In this document: one piece after another, positions 35,903-44,896 of the stretch
Numbering within the stretch: the stretch's first letter is position 1
Layout of the letters: each line of letters opens with the position of its first letter
Source of the DNA: Paenibacillus hexagrammi
GTDB taxonomy: Bacteria; Bacillota; Bacilli; Paenibacillales; NBRC-103111
Assembly (NCBI RefSeq): GCF_021513275.1
Contig: NZ_CP090978.1
Coordinates: 6,381,001 to 6,445,000 of the forward strand
Direction of reading: 5' to 3'
DNA length: 64,000 nucleotides
Translations under genes and position numbers: made by a program
The notes under the pieces: model-generated
Told to the model about the DNA's origin: nothing
The model's database searches: none
The model's input: the letters and a program-made list of their open reading frames with translations, nothing else

Positions 35903-36766
35903 GTGAAAATGAGAGTTTCAGCCGTGCAGTATCGCCTGCATACCATACATAGCTTTGAAGAATTTGCTGCTCAGGTGGAGCATTATGTCAAGACGGCGCA
36001 GGAGTTTGACGCCGATTTTGTGCTGTTCCCGGAGCTGTTTACCACCCAGCTGATGTCGATTGGCGACGGCAGCGGGAGCGGTAAGGCGCTTCCAATTGAA
36101 GCGCTGCCGGATTTCACAGAAGCTTACCGCAGCCTGTTCCAAGGCTTGGCCAAGCAGACAGGCATGCATATTATCGGCGGTACACACATCACATCAGAGG
36201 GAAATCGGCTGTATAATACCGCCCATCTGTTCTATCCGGACGGCCGTATCGGAGAACAGAAGAAGCTGCACATTACGCCGACGGAAGTGAAGGAATGGAA
36301 CATGGGAGCCGGCGACAGCCTTCAGGTGTTCGATACGGACAAGGGCCGTATCGCTGTGTTGGTTTGCTACGATGTGGAGTTCCCGGAAATCGTGCGCATG
36401 GCGCGTGCCCGAGGTGCCGATGTCTTATTCTGTCCGTCCTGCACGGACGATCGCCACGGCTTCCATCGGGTTCGTTATACATGTCACGCGAGAACGATCG
36501 AGAATCAGATCTACGTCGTCACGACAGGTACCGTAGGAGCGCTGCCGACCGTAGATTTCATGCGGGGCAATTTCGGCCAGGCGGCGGTTATTACGCCCAA
36601 TGATGTTCCGTTTCCTCCCAAAGGGATTCTGGTGGAAGGCGAAATTAATGGCGACATGGTCGTCACAGCAGACCTGGACCTGACGCTGCTGACGGAAGTG
36701 CGTGAACGCGGGTCGGTTACCACTTGGCGGGATCGCCGCACGGATTTATACACAGATTGGTCGTAA
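35903..36766 (+). CDS. Nitrilase-superfamily carbon-nitrogen hydrolase
   Basis: 287-aa hydrolase with the Glu-Lys-Cys triad in place: Glu in LFPELFTTQ, Lys in GEQKKLHITPTE, Cys in VLVCYDVEFPE. Start GTG 35903 follows TAGGAGGAAG; an earlier ATG at 35789 adds about 38 residues without family similarity. It acts on an amide or nitrile of unknown identity. The two following genes are GNAT proteins. In Bacillus YhcX a GNAT domain and such a hydrolase are one polypeptide, so this looks like the split version. Confidence 0.9.
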   Translation: MKMRVSAVQYRLHTIHSFEEFAAQVEHYVKTAQEFDADFVLFPELFTTQLMSIGDGSGSGKALPIEALPDFTEAYRSLFQGLAKQTGMHIIGGTHITSEGNRLYNTAHLFYPDGRIGEQKKLHITPTEVKEWNMGAGDSLQVFDTDKGRIAVLVCYDVEFPEIVRMARARGADVLFCPSCTDDRHGFHRVRYTCHARTIENQIYVVTTGTVGALPTVDFMRGNFGQAAVITPNDVPFPPKGILVEGEINGDMVVTADLDLTLLTEVRERGSVTTWRDRRTDLYTDWS

Positions 36767-36796
36767 TCCATTCGTTTTGAAGGAGGTCATCGTGGG

Positions 36797-37510
36797 ATGA
36801 AGGAACCGCAAATATCTGCAAACAGCAAGCGAGATAAGTACGTATACTTCAAAAGCATGTACGTCTTCGACGGGGACCGCCCCGTGGAGGCTATCATTCG
36901 CAACTACACGCATGACGATTTCGAAGCGCTGATTGACGTGCAGCGAGAGAGCTTTCCTCCGCCCTTTCCCTCGGAGCTTTGGTGGAACAAGGGACAGCTG
37001 CATGAGCATGTAACTCGTTTCCCGGAAGGGGCGCTCTGTGTGGAGATCGGAGGGGAAATAGCCGGATCCATGACGGGCTTGCGCATTCACTTTGACCCCA
37101 GCGCAGAGGATCACAGCTGGGCGACAGTGACGGATAACGGCTACATTCGTACACACCGTCCCGATGGAGACACGCTTTACATCGTGGACATCTGTATCCG
37201 ACCTTCCTACCGCAAGCTTGGCTTGGGAAAATGGCTGATGCAGTCGATGTACGAGACGGTGGTCGGGCTGGGCATGACCAGACTCCTTGGCGGAGGACGG
37301 ATGCCAGGCTACCATAAAGCCGTGGATACGCTCAGCGTGCAGGAATACGTCCAAGCCGTCCTGAACGGCGCAATCAAGGACCCGGTAATTACCTTTCTCC
37401 TCCGCTGCGGTCGTACACCTGTGCAAGTAGTCGCGCAGTACTTGGAGGATGAAGACTCCTGTAATTACGCGCTCCTAATGGAGTGGCGGAACCCATTTAT
37501 TCGACAATAG
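36797..37510 (+). CDS. GNAT-family N-acetyltransferase, YhcX N-terminal-like
   Basis: 237-aa acetyl-CoA-dependent transferase. The acetyl-CoA-binding segment IVDICIRPSYRKLGLGKWLM lies near residue 135. ATG 36797 follows AAGGAGG. It is 30 bases downstream of the nitrilase-type hydrolase and 12 bases upstream of a third gene, so the three are cotranscribed. The combination resembles YhcX and related GNAT-hydrolase fusions, function unknown. Confidence 0.85.
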   Translation: MKEPQISANSKRDKYVYFKSMYVFDGDRPVEAIIRNYTHDDFEALIDVQRESFPPPFPSELWWNKGQLHEHVTRFPEGALCVEIGGEIAGSMTGLRIHFDPSAEDHSWATVTDNGYIRTHRPDGDTLYIVDICIRPSYRKLGLGKWLMQSMYETVVGLGMTRLLGGGRMPGYHKAVDTLSVQEYVQAVLNGAIKDPVITFLLRCGRTPVQVVAQYLEDEDSCNYALLMEWRNPFIRQ

Positions 37511-37522
37511 AGGTGTTTACCA

Positions 37523-38194
37523 ATGGACTATATCCGTATTCAAAGTATCGAAAACCCGCTGTTCCGCTCCATGCACGATCTCATGAAGGAAGTATTCCCT
37601 CCAGAGGAGGTGCTCGAGTACTCGCTGTGGAAAGAGCCGCTTGAGGACCCGGGAATTCGCGTGTTCGTTGCTGTTCATGAGGGCGAAGTAGTCGGCGCTA
37701 CGGAGTATCGCTATTACGACGATTTTCAAGTGGCGATGACTGACTTTACGATTATCGGTCGCGAGGGTCTCGGCATCGGACGTTTCCTGGCGCGTAAACG
37801 AACCGAGGATCTGAAGGAGCTGGCTGCCGCCTCCGGCAAGCCGATGCTCGGTATGTTCGCCGAGATCTACAATCCATACCGCGGGATTGAACATGAGTTT
37901 GGCGGGGTGAAGCCGATGAACCCTTATGTAAGACGCGAGGTACTGTCACATCTCGGCTATAAACGGTTGGATTTCCCGTATGTACATCCGTCTTGGGAGA
38001 ACAACGGGGAGGCCGTGGAAGAACTGGACTTGTGCTTCCTTCCTGCTGACGAAGATGCTGCGCATCTTTCATCGGAGCTTATCGTTAAGTTTCTAAAGCG
38101 GTACTATACGGTTTTGTCAAACAAGCCCGCTGCATGGGTTGCTATGATTGAGAAGCTGGAACATAGTAAGGATGTAGCGTTATTGCCTTTGTAG
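37523..38194 (+). CDS. GNAT-like protein, third gene of the hydrolase locus
   Basis: 223-aa protein with a GNAT-like core (VFVAVHEGEVVGATEYRYYDD, then DFTIIGREGLGIGRFLARK as the acyl-CoA loop) and a C-terminal extension with an acidic segment. The acyl-CoA motif is less standard (GREGLGIG). ATG 37523 has GAGGTG about nine bases ahead. Followed by a terminator, closing the operon. Confidence 0.75.
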   Translation: MDYIRIQSIENPLFRSMHDLMKEVFPPEEVLEYSLWKEPLEDPGIRVFVAVHEGEVVGATEYRYYDDFQVAMTDFTIIGREGLGIGRFLARKRTEDLKELAAASGKPMLGMFAEIYNPYRGIEHEFGGVKPMNPYVRREVLSHLGYKRLDFPYVHPSWENNGEAVEELDLCFLPADEDAAHLSSELIVKFLKRYYTVLSNKPAAWVAMIEKLEHSKDVALLPL

Positions 38195-38215
38195 TGTTCA
38201 TTAAATAAATGCCAC

Positions 38216-38246
38216 ACCTCCTTAGATTTCATCAAAGGGGGTTTTT
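38216..38246 (+). terminator. Rho-independent terminator of the hydrolase-GNAT operon
   Basis: ACCTCCTT (38216-38223) pairs with AAAGGGGGT (38234-38242), one G-U, followed by five T. Confidence 0.75.
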
Positions 38247-38366
38247 ATTTTGTAAAAAAGGTTGTTTTTTTAATTTTACATGAAAATAAATCTTATCAAA
38301 AATAAAATTTAGTCTATAATTATAAAAAACAAGAGTTTGTCGATACTGTTGAGGGGGGTGAAGCCG

Positions 38367-39593
38367 ATGTATGAGTTATTATCTAAGTTATATTACAAAG
38401 ATCCTGGTACATATAGTTTTGAATTTGAGCGGCGTATAAATAGCTATGGAACGATAAAACTCCCTTTCTCAATAAAACCGTTTAAAAGTAATGAGGAGTT
38501 TTCGTGTTTTTATGTCAATCATGCAAAGTTAGATTTGATGCATGACCAAATTCTACATCAAAGCAGAAGAATTAGACTCATTGCAGATCAATTGCCAGAA
38601 ATTGCTATAGACCAATATATTCGCGCGAAGCTAATCGATGAACTATTAAGCACCAATGAGATTGAGGGAGTACGCAGTACGAAGGCTGAAATGGAAATTG
38701 TTCTTGAGGTTGTAATTAGAAATGAAAATTCTAAGAAAAAAAATGTTAGACATTTTAGCCTGATGAAATCATATGTAAGCCTGCTTTCAGAAAAACATTC
38801 GTTTTTAACTTCAGTTGAGCAAGTGCGTGAAATTTATGATCACTTGGTTCGACAAGAAATGAAGGCAGAGGATCATTTGGACGGGAAGGTATTTAGAAAA
38901 CAGCCAGTCGATGTGGTTACGGCCACAGGTAAGGTTATTCATAAAGGGGTATACCCGGAGTCTTCTATTTACAATTATTTAAAACATATGATTGAGTACT
39001 TAAATGAACATCCTACTCCCATGCTCTACAAAATTGCCATTAGTCACTACCTATTTGGCTATATCCATCCATTCTATGATGGTAACGGACGTACTTCCCG
39101 ATATATAAGCAGTATGTACTTATTGAGTGAACTGGACCGATTAACTGCACTGACACTTTCTTACTCTACCAATAAACATAGAAACCTTTACTATGATGCA
39201 TTTTCCGAAAGCAATCACCCTCATAACCAAGGTGAACTTACGTTTTTTTGTGAAGCTTTCTTTGAAATCATACACAAAGCTCAAAACGATATCCTAGTTG
39301 AACTTTCGGAAAAACAAATTAAAATAAAACAATTAGAGCAATTGATCAGCGTTTTGCCTATCGAGGATGAGATTTGCAGTAAAATTTTGTTCTACCTTGG
39401 ACAAAACTATATTTTTGGCATCAGTGGCAAAGGGTTATTGAAAAAAGAGCTAGAAGCTATTTCTGGGGACTCTAGTTACGTTATTTCAAAAGCTGTTGAA
39501 GTACTAAAAGATAGATCTCTTATTGAGGTACTGAGAAAAAGGCCATTAGAAATTACGTTAAGCGGGTCATTGAGAGCCACACTCGAAGACTAG
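38367..39593 (+). CDS. Fic-domain protein AMP-transferase, class II (autoinhibited)
   Basis: 408-aa Fic enzyme that transfers AMP (or another nucleotide moiety) to hydroxyl groups of target proteins. The catalytic motif HPFYDGNGRTSR is complete. An inhibitory helix of the S/T-x-x-x-E-G type, STNEIEG, lies about 135 residues upstream in the same chain, the class II arrangement, so no separate antitoxin is needed. The C-terminal part looks like a winged helix (LKKELEAISGDSSYVISKAVEVL). ATG 38367 follows GAGGGGGGTGAAG. The gene and its 170-base upstream region are clearly more AT-rich than both neighbours, suggesting acquisition by transfer. Confidence 0.9.
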   Translation: MYELLSKLYYKDPGTYSFEFERRINSYGTIKLPFSIKPFKSNEEFSCFYVNHAKLDLMHDQILHQSRRIRLIADQLPEIAIDQYIRAKLIDELLSTNEIEGVRSTKAEMEIVLEVVIRNENSKKKNVRHFSLMKSYVSLLSEKHSFLTSVEQVREIYDHLVRQEMKAEDHLDGKVFRKQPVDVVTATGKVIHKGVYPESSIYNYLKHMIEYLNEHPTPMLYKIAISHYLFGYIHPFYDGNGRTSRYISSMYLLSELDRLTALTLSYSTNKHRNLYYDAFSESNHPHNQGELTFFCEAFFEIIHKAQNDILVELSEKQIKIKQLEQLISVLPIEDEICSKILFYLGQNYIFGISGKGLLKKELEAISGDSSYVISKAVEVLKDRSLIEVLRKRPLEITLSGSLRATLED

Positions 39594-39667
39594 GCGCCTT
39601 ATTTCTAAAGGGCTCCCTCTATTGACACGTCATACGTTTTATTCTAAAGTGAAATCAATGTGTTCAT

Positions 39668-39716
39668 AAGGCGATGGAGTTCGCCATAACCGCCCTTGGG
39701 CTAATGACTCCTACCA
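39668..39716 (+). promoter_or_regulatory. Fluoride riboswitch (crcB motif)
   Basis: GGCGATGG-AGTTCGCC-ATAACCGCC followed by CTAATGACTCCTACC reproduces the conserved crcB-motif core, including the pseudoknot elements and the CTAATGACTCC joining strand. It senses fluoride. The next gene is a CLC-F type fluoride exporter, which fits exactly. Confidence 0.93.
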
Positions 39717-39752
39717 GTGGAACGGTGCGCTGGTAGGGGTCTGTTTATTTTA
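39709..39752 (+). terminator. Fluoride-riboswitch expression platform terminator
   Basis: CCTACCAG (39710-39717) pairs with CTGGTAGG (39730-39737), followed by a T-rich tail. Its left arm uses the last bases of the aptamer, so fluoride binding would compete with terminator formation and switch the gene on. Confidence 0.8.
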
Positions 39753-39791
39753 TGGAATATGTGTGCGTGAAGTTGATCGGAGGGACTTAGG

Positions 39792-41093
39792 TTGAGTATA
39801 GGGAAGAAAGCTGTTGAATTCGGAGAGAGGTATATGCACGCCGCCTTAGCGGGTTTCGTGTTGAAGTGGGCTGTCTATGCGGGGCTTGTCGGCATCTTGT
39901 CAGGATCGGCTTCGGCTCTGTTCTTAGCGGGCTTGGATATGGCAACGGAGCAGAGAATGGACCACCCTTGGCTGCTGTTTCTGCTGCCGCTTGGGGGAGC
40001 TATGATGAGCTTCTTATATCTCAAGTGGGGGCGCAATTCAGGGAAGGGGAACAATCTGATTCTCGAGCAAATCCAGGGAGGGCAGGAAACGGTGCCTCTT
40101 CGCATGGCGCCTCTGGTGCTGCTTGGCACCATCATTACGCATTTGTTCGGAGGTTCGGCGGGGCGTGAGGGTACGGCAGTTCAGATGGGAGGAAGCTTCT
40201 CGGAGTGGCTCGGCAGAATCCTTAAAGTGGACAGCTTCGACCGGCAGATCCTATTGATGTGCGGAATCAGCAGCGGCTTCGGCTCTGTGTTTGGAACTCC
40301 GCTGGCAGGAACGATATTCGGTATGGAGGTTGTAGCTCTTGGTTTGATTCGTTATCAGGCGCTGATCCCATGCTTCATTGCAAGCTTTGTGGGCAATCTA
40401 GTGACTACAGCTTGGGGTATTCATCATCTTCATTATCATATGGGGGCCGTCCCTGAGCTCTCGCTAAGTGTTGTGTTAAAGGTTAGTTTTGCTGCTGTGC
40501 TGTTTGGTCTGGCCAGTATCCTGTTCAGTGAACTGACCCACGCCTTCAAAAAGCTGTATACAAAGCTGCTGCCTAACGCCGTATGGAAGTCGCTAGTGGG
40601 CGGGATTGTGATCATCGGCTTAACCTACGCGTTTGGAACTAGAGATTATCTGGGACTGGGGATTCCTCTTCTGCAGCATTCGTTTGACGGCGATGTTCCG
40701 TCATTCGCTTTCTTGTGGAAGACGTTGTTCACGTCTTTGACGCTTGGTGCCGGTTACTTCGGAGGTGAGGTGACGCCGCTGTTTGCCGTAGGAGCAACTT
40801 TGGGTCATTCACTAGGAGAATGGCTGCATCTCTCGGCTCCGTTCCTGGCTGCTCTCGGTCTGATATCGGTATTCAGCGGCGCGACGAACACGCCGATTGC
40901 CTGCTTTGTGCTAGGTATTGAGATGTTCGGTTCGGAGGGACTTGTGTACCTGTTCCTTGCCAGCATCATCAGCTTCTTGTTCTCCGGGCACACGGGCATC
41001 TACACGTCCCAACAAATTGGCGTATCCAAGTCCCGCCTGCACGGGGCTGTAGAGAACAGGACCTTGGCTTCGATTAAAGTGAAGAAGCGATGA
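39792..41093 (+). CDS. CLC-F fluoride/proton antiporter
   Basis: 433-aa CLC-family membrane protein with some ten to twelve hydrophobic segments. The gating-glutamate loop reads GREGTAVQMGGSFSEW. The anion-coordinating GSGIP of chloride-selective CLC proteins is replaced by GNNLI (in GKGNNLILEQIQGG), a hallmark of the fluoride-selective CLC-F branch. Start TTG 39792 follows GGAGGGAC. Control by the upstream fluoride riboswitch confirms the role: export of fluoride in exchange for protons. Confidence 0.93.
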   Translation: MSIGKKAVEFGERYMHAALAGFVLKWAVYAGLVGILSGSASALFLAGLDMATEQRMDHPWLLFLLPLGGAMMSFLYLKWGRNSGKGNNLILEQIQGGQETVPLRMAPLVLLGTIITHLFGGSAGREGTAVQMGGSFSEWLGRILKVDSFDRQILLMCGISSGFGSVFGTPLAGTIFGMEVVALGLIRYQALIPCFIASFVGNLVTTAWGIHHLHYHMGAVPELSLSVVLKVSFAAVLFGLASILFSELTHAFKKLYTKLLPNAVWKSLVGGIVIIGLTYAFGTRDYLGLGIPLLQHSFDGDVPSFAFLWKTLFTSLTLGAGYFGGEVTPLFAVGATLGHSLGEWLHLSAPFLAALGLISVFSGATNTPIACFVLGIEMFGSEGLVYLFLASIISFLFSGHTGIYTSQQIGVSKSRLHGAVENRTLASIKVKKR

Positions 41094-41104
41094 TTCGTGT
41101 GATT

Positions 41105-41755
41105 CTAGTTCTCCGCGGTTTCTGTACCTGCAAGATCTTGTAAAGAGAATCGCCCTACAACTTCAAAGCCATTGTCGGGTCCTCTTGGTTTTACAATGAC
41201 GGTACCTAGATTTGTGATTTCACCTAGACCAACTCCTTGAGGAAAGCCGTGTGCAACAATAGCTTTGTTAGTTCCAGGGGGCGGTAAGATTTCTAGTACA
41301 GACGTTAAGTGGTCTAGAGTGGACTGTTGCTCGGAAGAGGGCAGGGGGCCGCTTAACTGATAGATGCGAACCCAGAACGGATCAATTTGAATATTTCCTC
41401 CTCCGAAGGCTAACGCTGCAGTTTCCTTTGTCCTGCAAAAAGGACTTGCTTGTACAGGAATGTGGATTGGAATCTGCAAACGGCGCAGCTCCTCGCCATA
41501 CTGTACAGCGTGTCTCCTGCCAGCCTCAGAAAGATTCTTCTGTGTGGAACAATGATTGAAATCGAAATTCGGTAAGTCCTCTCCCGCCGCTGTCTCTCCA
41601 TGTCTGACATAAAGAATATAGCCACCCTTACGTAGTGCGTGTAGTAGGGAGGAGTCTACGGGCATGGAGTTCGGGGTACGTTCTGACGCTTCAACCGATG
41701 GAGTGTGAATTAGGAGGAACATGCAAAAGAAATGGACAAGCAAAAGCTTCTTCAT
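41105..41755 (-). CDS. Secreted histidine phosphatase-family protein
   Basis: 216-aa protein with an N-terminal signal peptide (cleavage near SVEAS). The phosphoglycerate-mutase-like core contains the catalytic RHG in ILYVRHGETA, a second conserved His in IVAHGFP, and a Cys in place near FDFNHCSTQKNLSEAGRRHA. ATG 41755 is preceded by AAGGGAG. Secreted members of this family act as nonspecific phosphatases; the substrate is unknown. It converges on the CLC-F gene with only 11 bases between the stop codons, and lies downstream of the EVE gene on the same strand. Confidence 0.85.
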   Translation of the reverse strand: MKKLLLVHFFCMFLLIHTPSVEASERTPNSMPVDSSLLHALRKGGYILYVRHGETAAGEDLPNFDFNHCSTQKNLSEAGRRHAVQYGEELRRLQIPIHIPVQASPFCRTKETAALAFGGGNIQIDPFWVRIYQLSGPLPSSEQQSTLDHLTSVLEILPPPGTNKAIVAHGFPQGVGLGEITNLGTVIVKPRGPDNGFEVVGRFSLQDLAGTETAEN

Positions 41756-41794
41756 AGTTAGTAAGCTCCCTTCAGGTCGTAAACCTATGACCTA

Positions 41795-42346
41795 TTATTT
41801 GCAAAGGAGCTCATTTGTATTGGTAATCATGGAACTAGCGATAGTCAGAAAGTCTTCAGCTTCAATCTCGAAATGACCAAAGCGGAATGGATATCCCCAA
41901 TTGCGGTTTCCGCGCGTAAAGGTGAGCTGTTCTAAGAGATCAGCAATTTTCACTTGTTGACACGGAACATAGCGGATATTCCTGCGAAAGGGTACAAACG
42001 AGTCCGACATGCGATATTCGTAGACGAGGTCATCCACAACCTGTCCAATGGCTGTAAAAGATTGCAGCGGCGCTCCATTTGACATGTCCGTCTTTGGGGA
42101 GTAGTAGAGGAGCCAATCTCCAGGGCTCATCCGGCGTAAGGGCGCGGCTTTACCATGACAGAGCTGCGAAAACCCGCCTTCTACACCTCGTTGTACATGG
42201 GAGGCAGATACAACGCCGATCCAGTAGCGACTGTGCTGAAGATTGTCTTTAACCTTGGCTATGCTCTCATTTGAATGTTCCGATTCAAGTAAATACCGCT
42301 CAACACTTGCTACAAACTCCTGTACTGCATCAGCTGATCTTTTCAT
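41795..42346 (-). CDS. EVE-domain protein
   Basis: 183-aa protein. An N-terminal helical stretch leads into an EVE domain (PUA-like fold): [43 protein letters not shown] domains bind modified bases in DNA or RNA and are often found near restriction or translation-quality systems. ATG 42346 is used because GAGGAG lies eight to nine bases upstream; a GTG nine bases earlier is too close to that site. Nothing restriction-related is adjacent here. Confidence 0.85.
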   Translation of the reverse strand: MKRSADAVQEFVASVERYLLESEHSNESIAKVKDNLQHSRYWIGVVSASHVQRGVEGGFSQLCHGKAAPLRRMSPGDWLLYYSPKTDMSNGAPLQSFTAIGQVVDDLVYEYRMSDSFVPFRRNIRYVPCQQVKIADLLEQLTFTRGNRNWGYPFRFGHFEIEAEDFLTIASSMITNTNELLCK

Positions 42347-42388
42347 GGGCGCCACTCCTCATTTTCCTTGGGATAGCTTTACTATAAA

Positions 42389-42426
42389 CAAACGCTACTG
42401 ACAACTGCCTGTCAGTAGCGTTTTTA
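42389..42426. terminator. Bidirectional terminator at the 3' end of the PAS kinase gene
   Basis: Perfect 13-bp stem AACGCTACTGACA / TGTCAGTAGCGTT (42391-42403, 42410-42422) with A and T tracts on both sides. It ends the minus-strand kinase transcript. Confidence 0.9.
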
Positions 42427-42460
42427 CAATTTTCCCAGGATACGAGATTAGTTAACACAA

Positions 42461-44647
42461 TCAACTAGCCTCACCGGCAAAGGGGAATTCGATTTCCACC
42501 GTCGTTCCCTGACCCAAGGCGCTTTTAACATGAAGTGTGCCGCCATGGCTGACAATAATGCTCTTGCTCACCATAAAACCGAGTCCTGTGCCGCTTTCCT
42601 TTGTTGTAACGAAAGGCTCTCCCAGCTTCTGCAGCATGTCCTCCGGCATTCCGATTCCTTGATCCTTGAAGGAGATCTTGAGGACCTGATCCGCAAAGGT
42701 CAGATGAATCTGAATGACACCGCCCCCCGGCATGGCTTCTATGGCATTTTTCAAAAAATTAATGAAGGCTTGCTTCAGCTGATTCTCGTCGCATTCGATA
42801 TGGATGTGCTCAGCCGCATAGGACGCCTCAATCTCGATGTTTTTCAGATGGGCCTGCGATTTAAGTAAGGTAACGACCTGCTGCAGGGCACTGACGATAT
42901 TTTTCTTTTCAAACTTTTCCTTCTTTGGCTTGGACAATAGGAGCAGCTCGGTTACGATGCCTTCCATCCGCTCTACTTCTTCGGCGATAATGTCGATATA
43001 TTCCGGTTTTTTGCTGGTTTTCATCAGCTTGATGAAGCCTTTAATCGTAGTTAACGGATTTCGAATTTCATGAGCGATTCCCGCGGCCAGTTGGCCGGCG
43101 ATGGACAGCTTTTCGGAGTTGACCAGATGCTCCTGTTCCTTTTTTCGATGGGAGACATCGCGGATAATGGTATGCACGGCTTTCTCGCCTTGATAAATCG
43201 TAGGGATGGAGAAAGTTTCTGCTATGAAGGCTTCGCCGTTCAGCTTCAGCAGAACTTGTTCAGCCAGGTCGGCGGTGTGACCTTCTTCTACCTGTGTGAT
43301 ACGGGATTTGTTCATATCATGATAATCGGGATGGACAAAAGAGTAGGAAGGAATCTGAATCAATTCTTCCTTGCTCGTGCCGCCAAGTAGCTTGACTAAG
43401 GTGTTATTCACATAAGTCCACTGGCGATTAACAGAGATGGCGATTGCGTCCGGCGAATCTTCTACAAGACGTCTGTAGATCTCCTCACGCTGCATGATGT
43501 CCTGCTCTGCGTTTCTTCGATCAGTGATGTCTCTTCCTACGCCAATTATTTTTTGCAATTCCCCTTCCTCGTTGCGAAGCAGAGTAATTAACGTTTCCAC
43601 CCAGACATAATGACCGTGTTGATGCTGAATGCGGCATATGAGGGAGGAGGGTTCCGATTTGTTCAAAAAATTGCTTTCCCGCATATACGTGACATCGTCA
43701 GGATGCCAAAAATGCGTGACCGGTTTTCCAACCACATCCTCGGGTGTGTAGCCCAACAGCTGCTTCACACTCGGCGATATGTATCGCAGGGTCCCGTCCG
43801 GACTCATAAATACAATCAAATCCCGCGCATTCTCAGAAATGAGCCTGTAGAGCTCCTCGGTCTTTCGGAGTTTTTGGGTGTTCTCTTTGAACCTCGTAAT
43901 GTTTTTTACGATACCGTAAACGCCCTCCATACGCCCGTCTATGATCATGGGAATGAGGATGATGCGGAGGAACTGGAGGGATCCGTCCTTATGATAAGCC
44001 TGAACCTCGAAGTCTTGGCAATCGCCTTGCAGAGCCCAACCAAAGTGCAGCGTATAAGTAGCGTAGTTTCCCGGAGCAAAACTTTCCTTCCCCCAAAATT
44101 GCTGCTGTTGAAAAAGCTCTTCCTCGGACCAACCCAGTACGTCGGCTACCGAGCTGTTCATACTGAGCAGCTTGCCTTGTAACGATACGATAAAAATAAG
44201 ATCAGGATGGTTCTCGAACAAGGAACGGTGCTTTTGCTCGCTTTCCTGAAGCTGCTTTTCGGTTTCTTTCTTTTCGGTGATATCGATGGCTTGAGAGACA
44301 ATGAAGAGCGGCTTGCCGTCTGAATCAGACAGGAGGCTTAATTCAATAAGCGCCCAGATCAGACGTCCTTCCTTATGGATATATCTCTTGACGGTTTGGT
44401 GCGTAGCAAAGGTGCCTTCTGCGATTCGCTGGCTGACAGTAGAGCTCAGATCCAGGTCGGCGGGGAAGGTGATATCCCGAAAGCTCATCTGAAGCAGCTC
44501 TTCTCTTGTATAACCGATCATACGGCAGAACGAGGGATTCACCTCAACGAAATTACCTTCTAAGGTAAGTAATGCTTTGCCGCTCAGCGATTGAAAAAAA
44601 GCATATTCATATAACTCTGATTGGTTATAAAATGGGTTCATGGTCAT
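42461..44647 (-). CDS. Orphan cytoplasmic PAS-domain sensor histidine kinase
   Basis: 728-aa soluble kinase with no membrane segment. Four PAS domains in tandem occupy about residues 10-505, each with the FENHPDLIFIVS / VLGWSEEEL type of signature. The HisKA box is AAGIAHEIRNPLTTIKG (phospho-acceptor His), and the ATPase domain has FINFLKNAIEAMPGGG, DQGIGMPEDM and GTGLGFMVSKSII. ATG 44647 follows GGAGAG; an ATG at 44695 lacks a ribosome site. No response regulator is adjacent. The architecture resembles KinA/KinE kinases that feed the Spo0F phosphorelay, so a sporulation or stationary-phase role is a reasonable guess. Confidence 0.9.
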   Translation of the reverse strand: MTMNPFYNQSELYEYAFFQSLSGKALLTLEGNFVEVNPSFCRMIGYTREELLQMSFRDITFPADLDLSSTVSQRIAEGTFATHQTVKRYIHKEGRLIWALIELSLLSDSDGKPLFIVSQAIDITEKKETEKQLQESEQKHRSLFENHPDLIFIVSLQGKLLSMNSSVADVLGWSEEELFQQQQFWGKESFAPGNYATYTLHFGWALQGDCQDFEVQAYHKDGSLQFLRIILIPMIIDGRMEGVYGIVKNITRFKENTQKLRKTEELYRLISENARDLIVFMSPDGTLRYISPSVKQLLGYTPEDVVGKPVTHFWHPDDVTYMRESNFLNKSEPSSLICRIQHQHGHYVWVETLITLLRNEEGELQKIIGVGRDITDRRNAEQDIMQREEIYRRLVEDSPDAIAISVNRQWTYVNNTLVKLLGGTSKEELIQIPSYSFVHPDYHDMNKSRITQVEEGHTADLAEQVLLKLNGEAFIAETFSIPTIYQGEKAVHTIIRDVSHRKKEQEHLVNSEKLSIAGQLAAGIAHEIRNPLTTIKGFIKLMKTSKKPEYIDIIAEEVERMEGIVTELLLLSKPKKEKFEKKNIVSALQQVVTLLKSQAHLKNIEIEASYAAEHIHIECDENQLKQAFINFLKNAIEAMPGGGVIQIHLTFADQVLKISFKDQGIGMPEDMLQKLGEPFVTTKESGTGLGFMVSKSIIVSHGGTLHVKSALGQGTTVEIEFPFAGEAS

Positions 44648-44896
44648 GATGTATCTTCTCTCCTGAGTTGCTGTGAATGGGAAACCATAGCTCAAGCGCT
44701 GCTTGAGAAAAATAAGCTAGAAGAAAATGAGTACTTAACTTATTTTAGGAAAGAGAACGAGATTATTCAATAAAATTTCTTTCCATTAGGTAATATTTAT
44801 ATAATGGGTATGCCGCAACATCTTATTCCATTGAGTTCCGGGCCGTTTAACGCTTATAATATAAGAATAATACAGCTAAAAGAAAAGGTGTCATGC

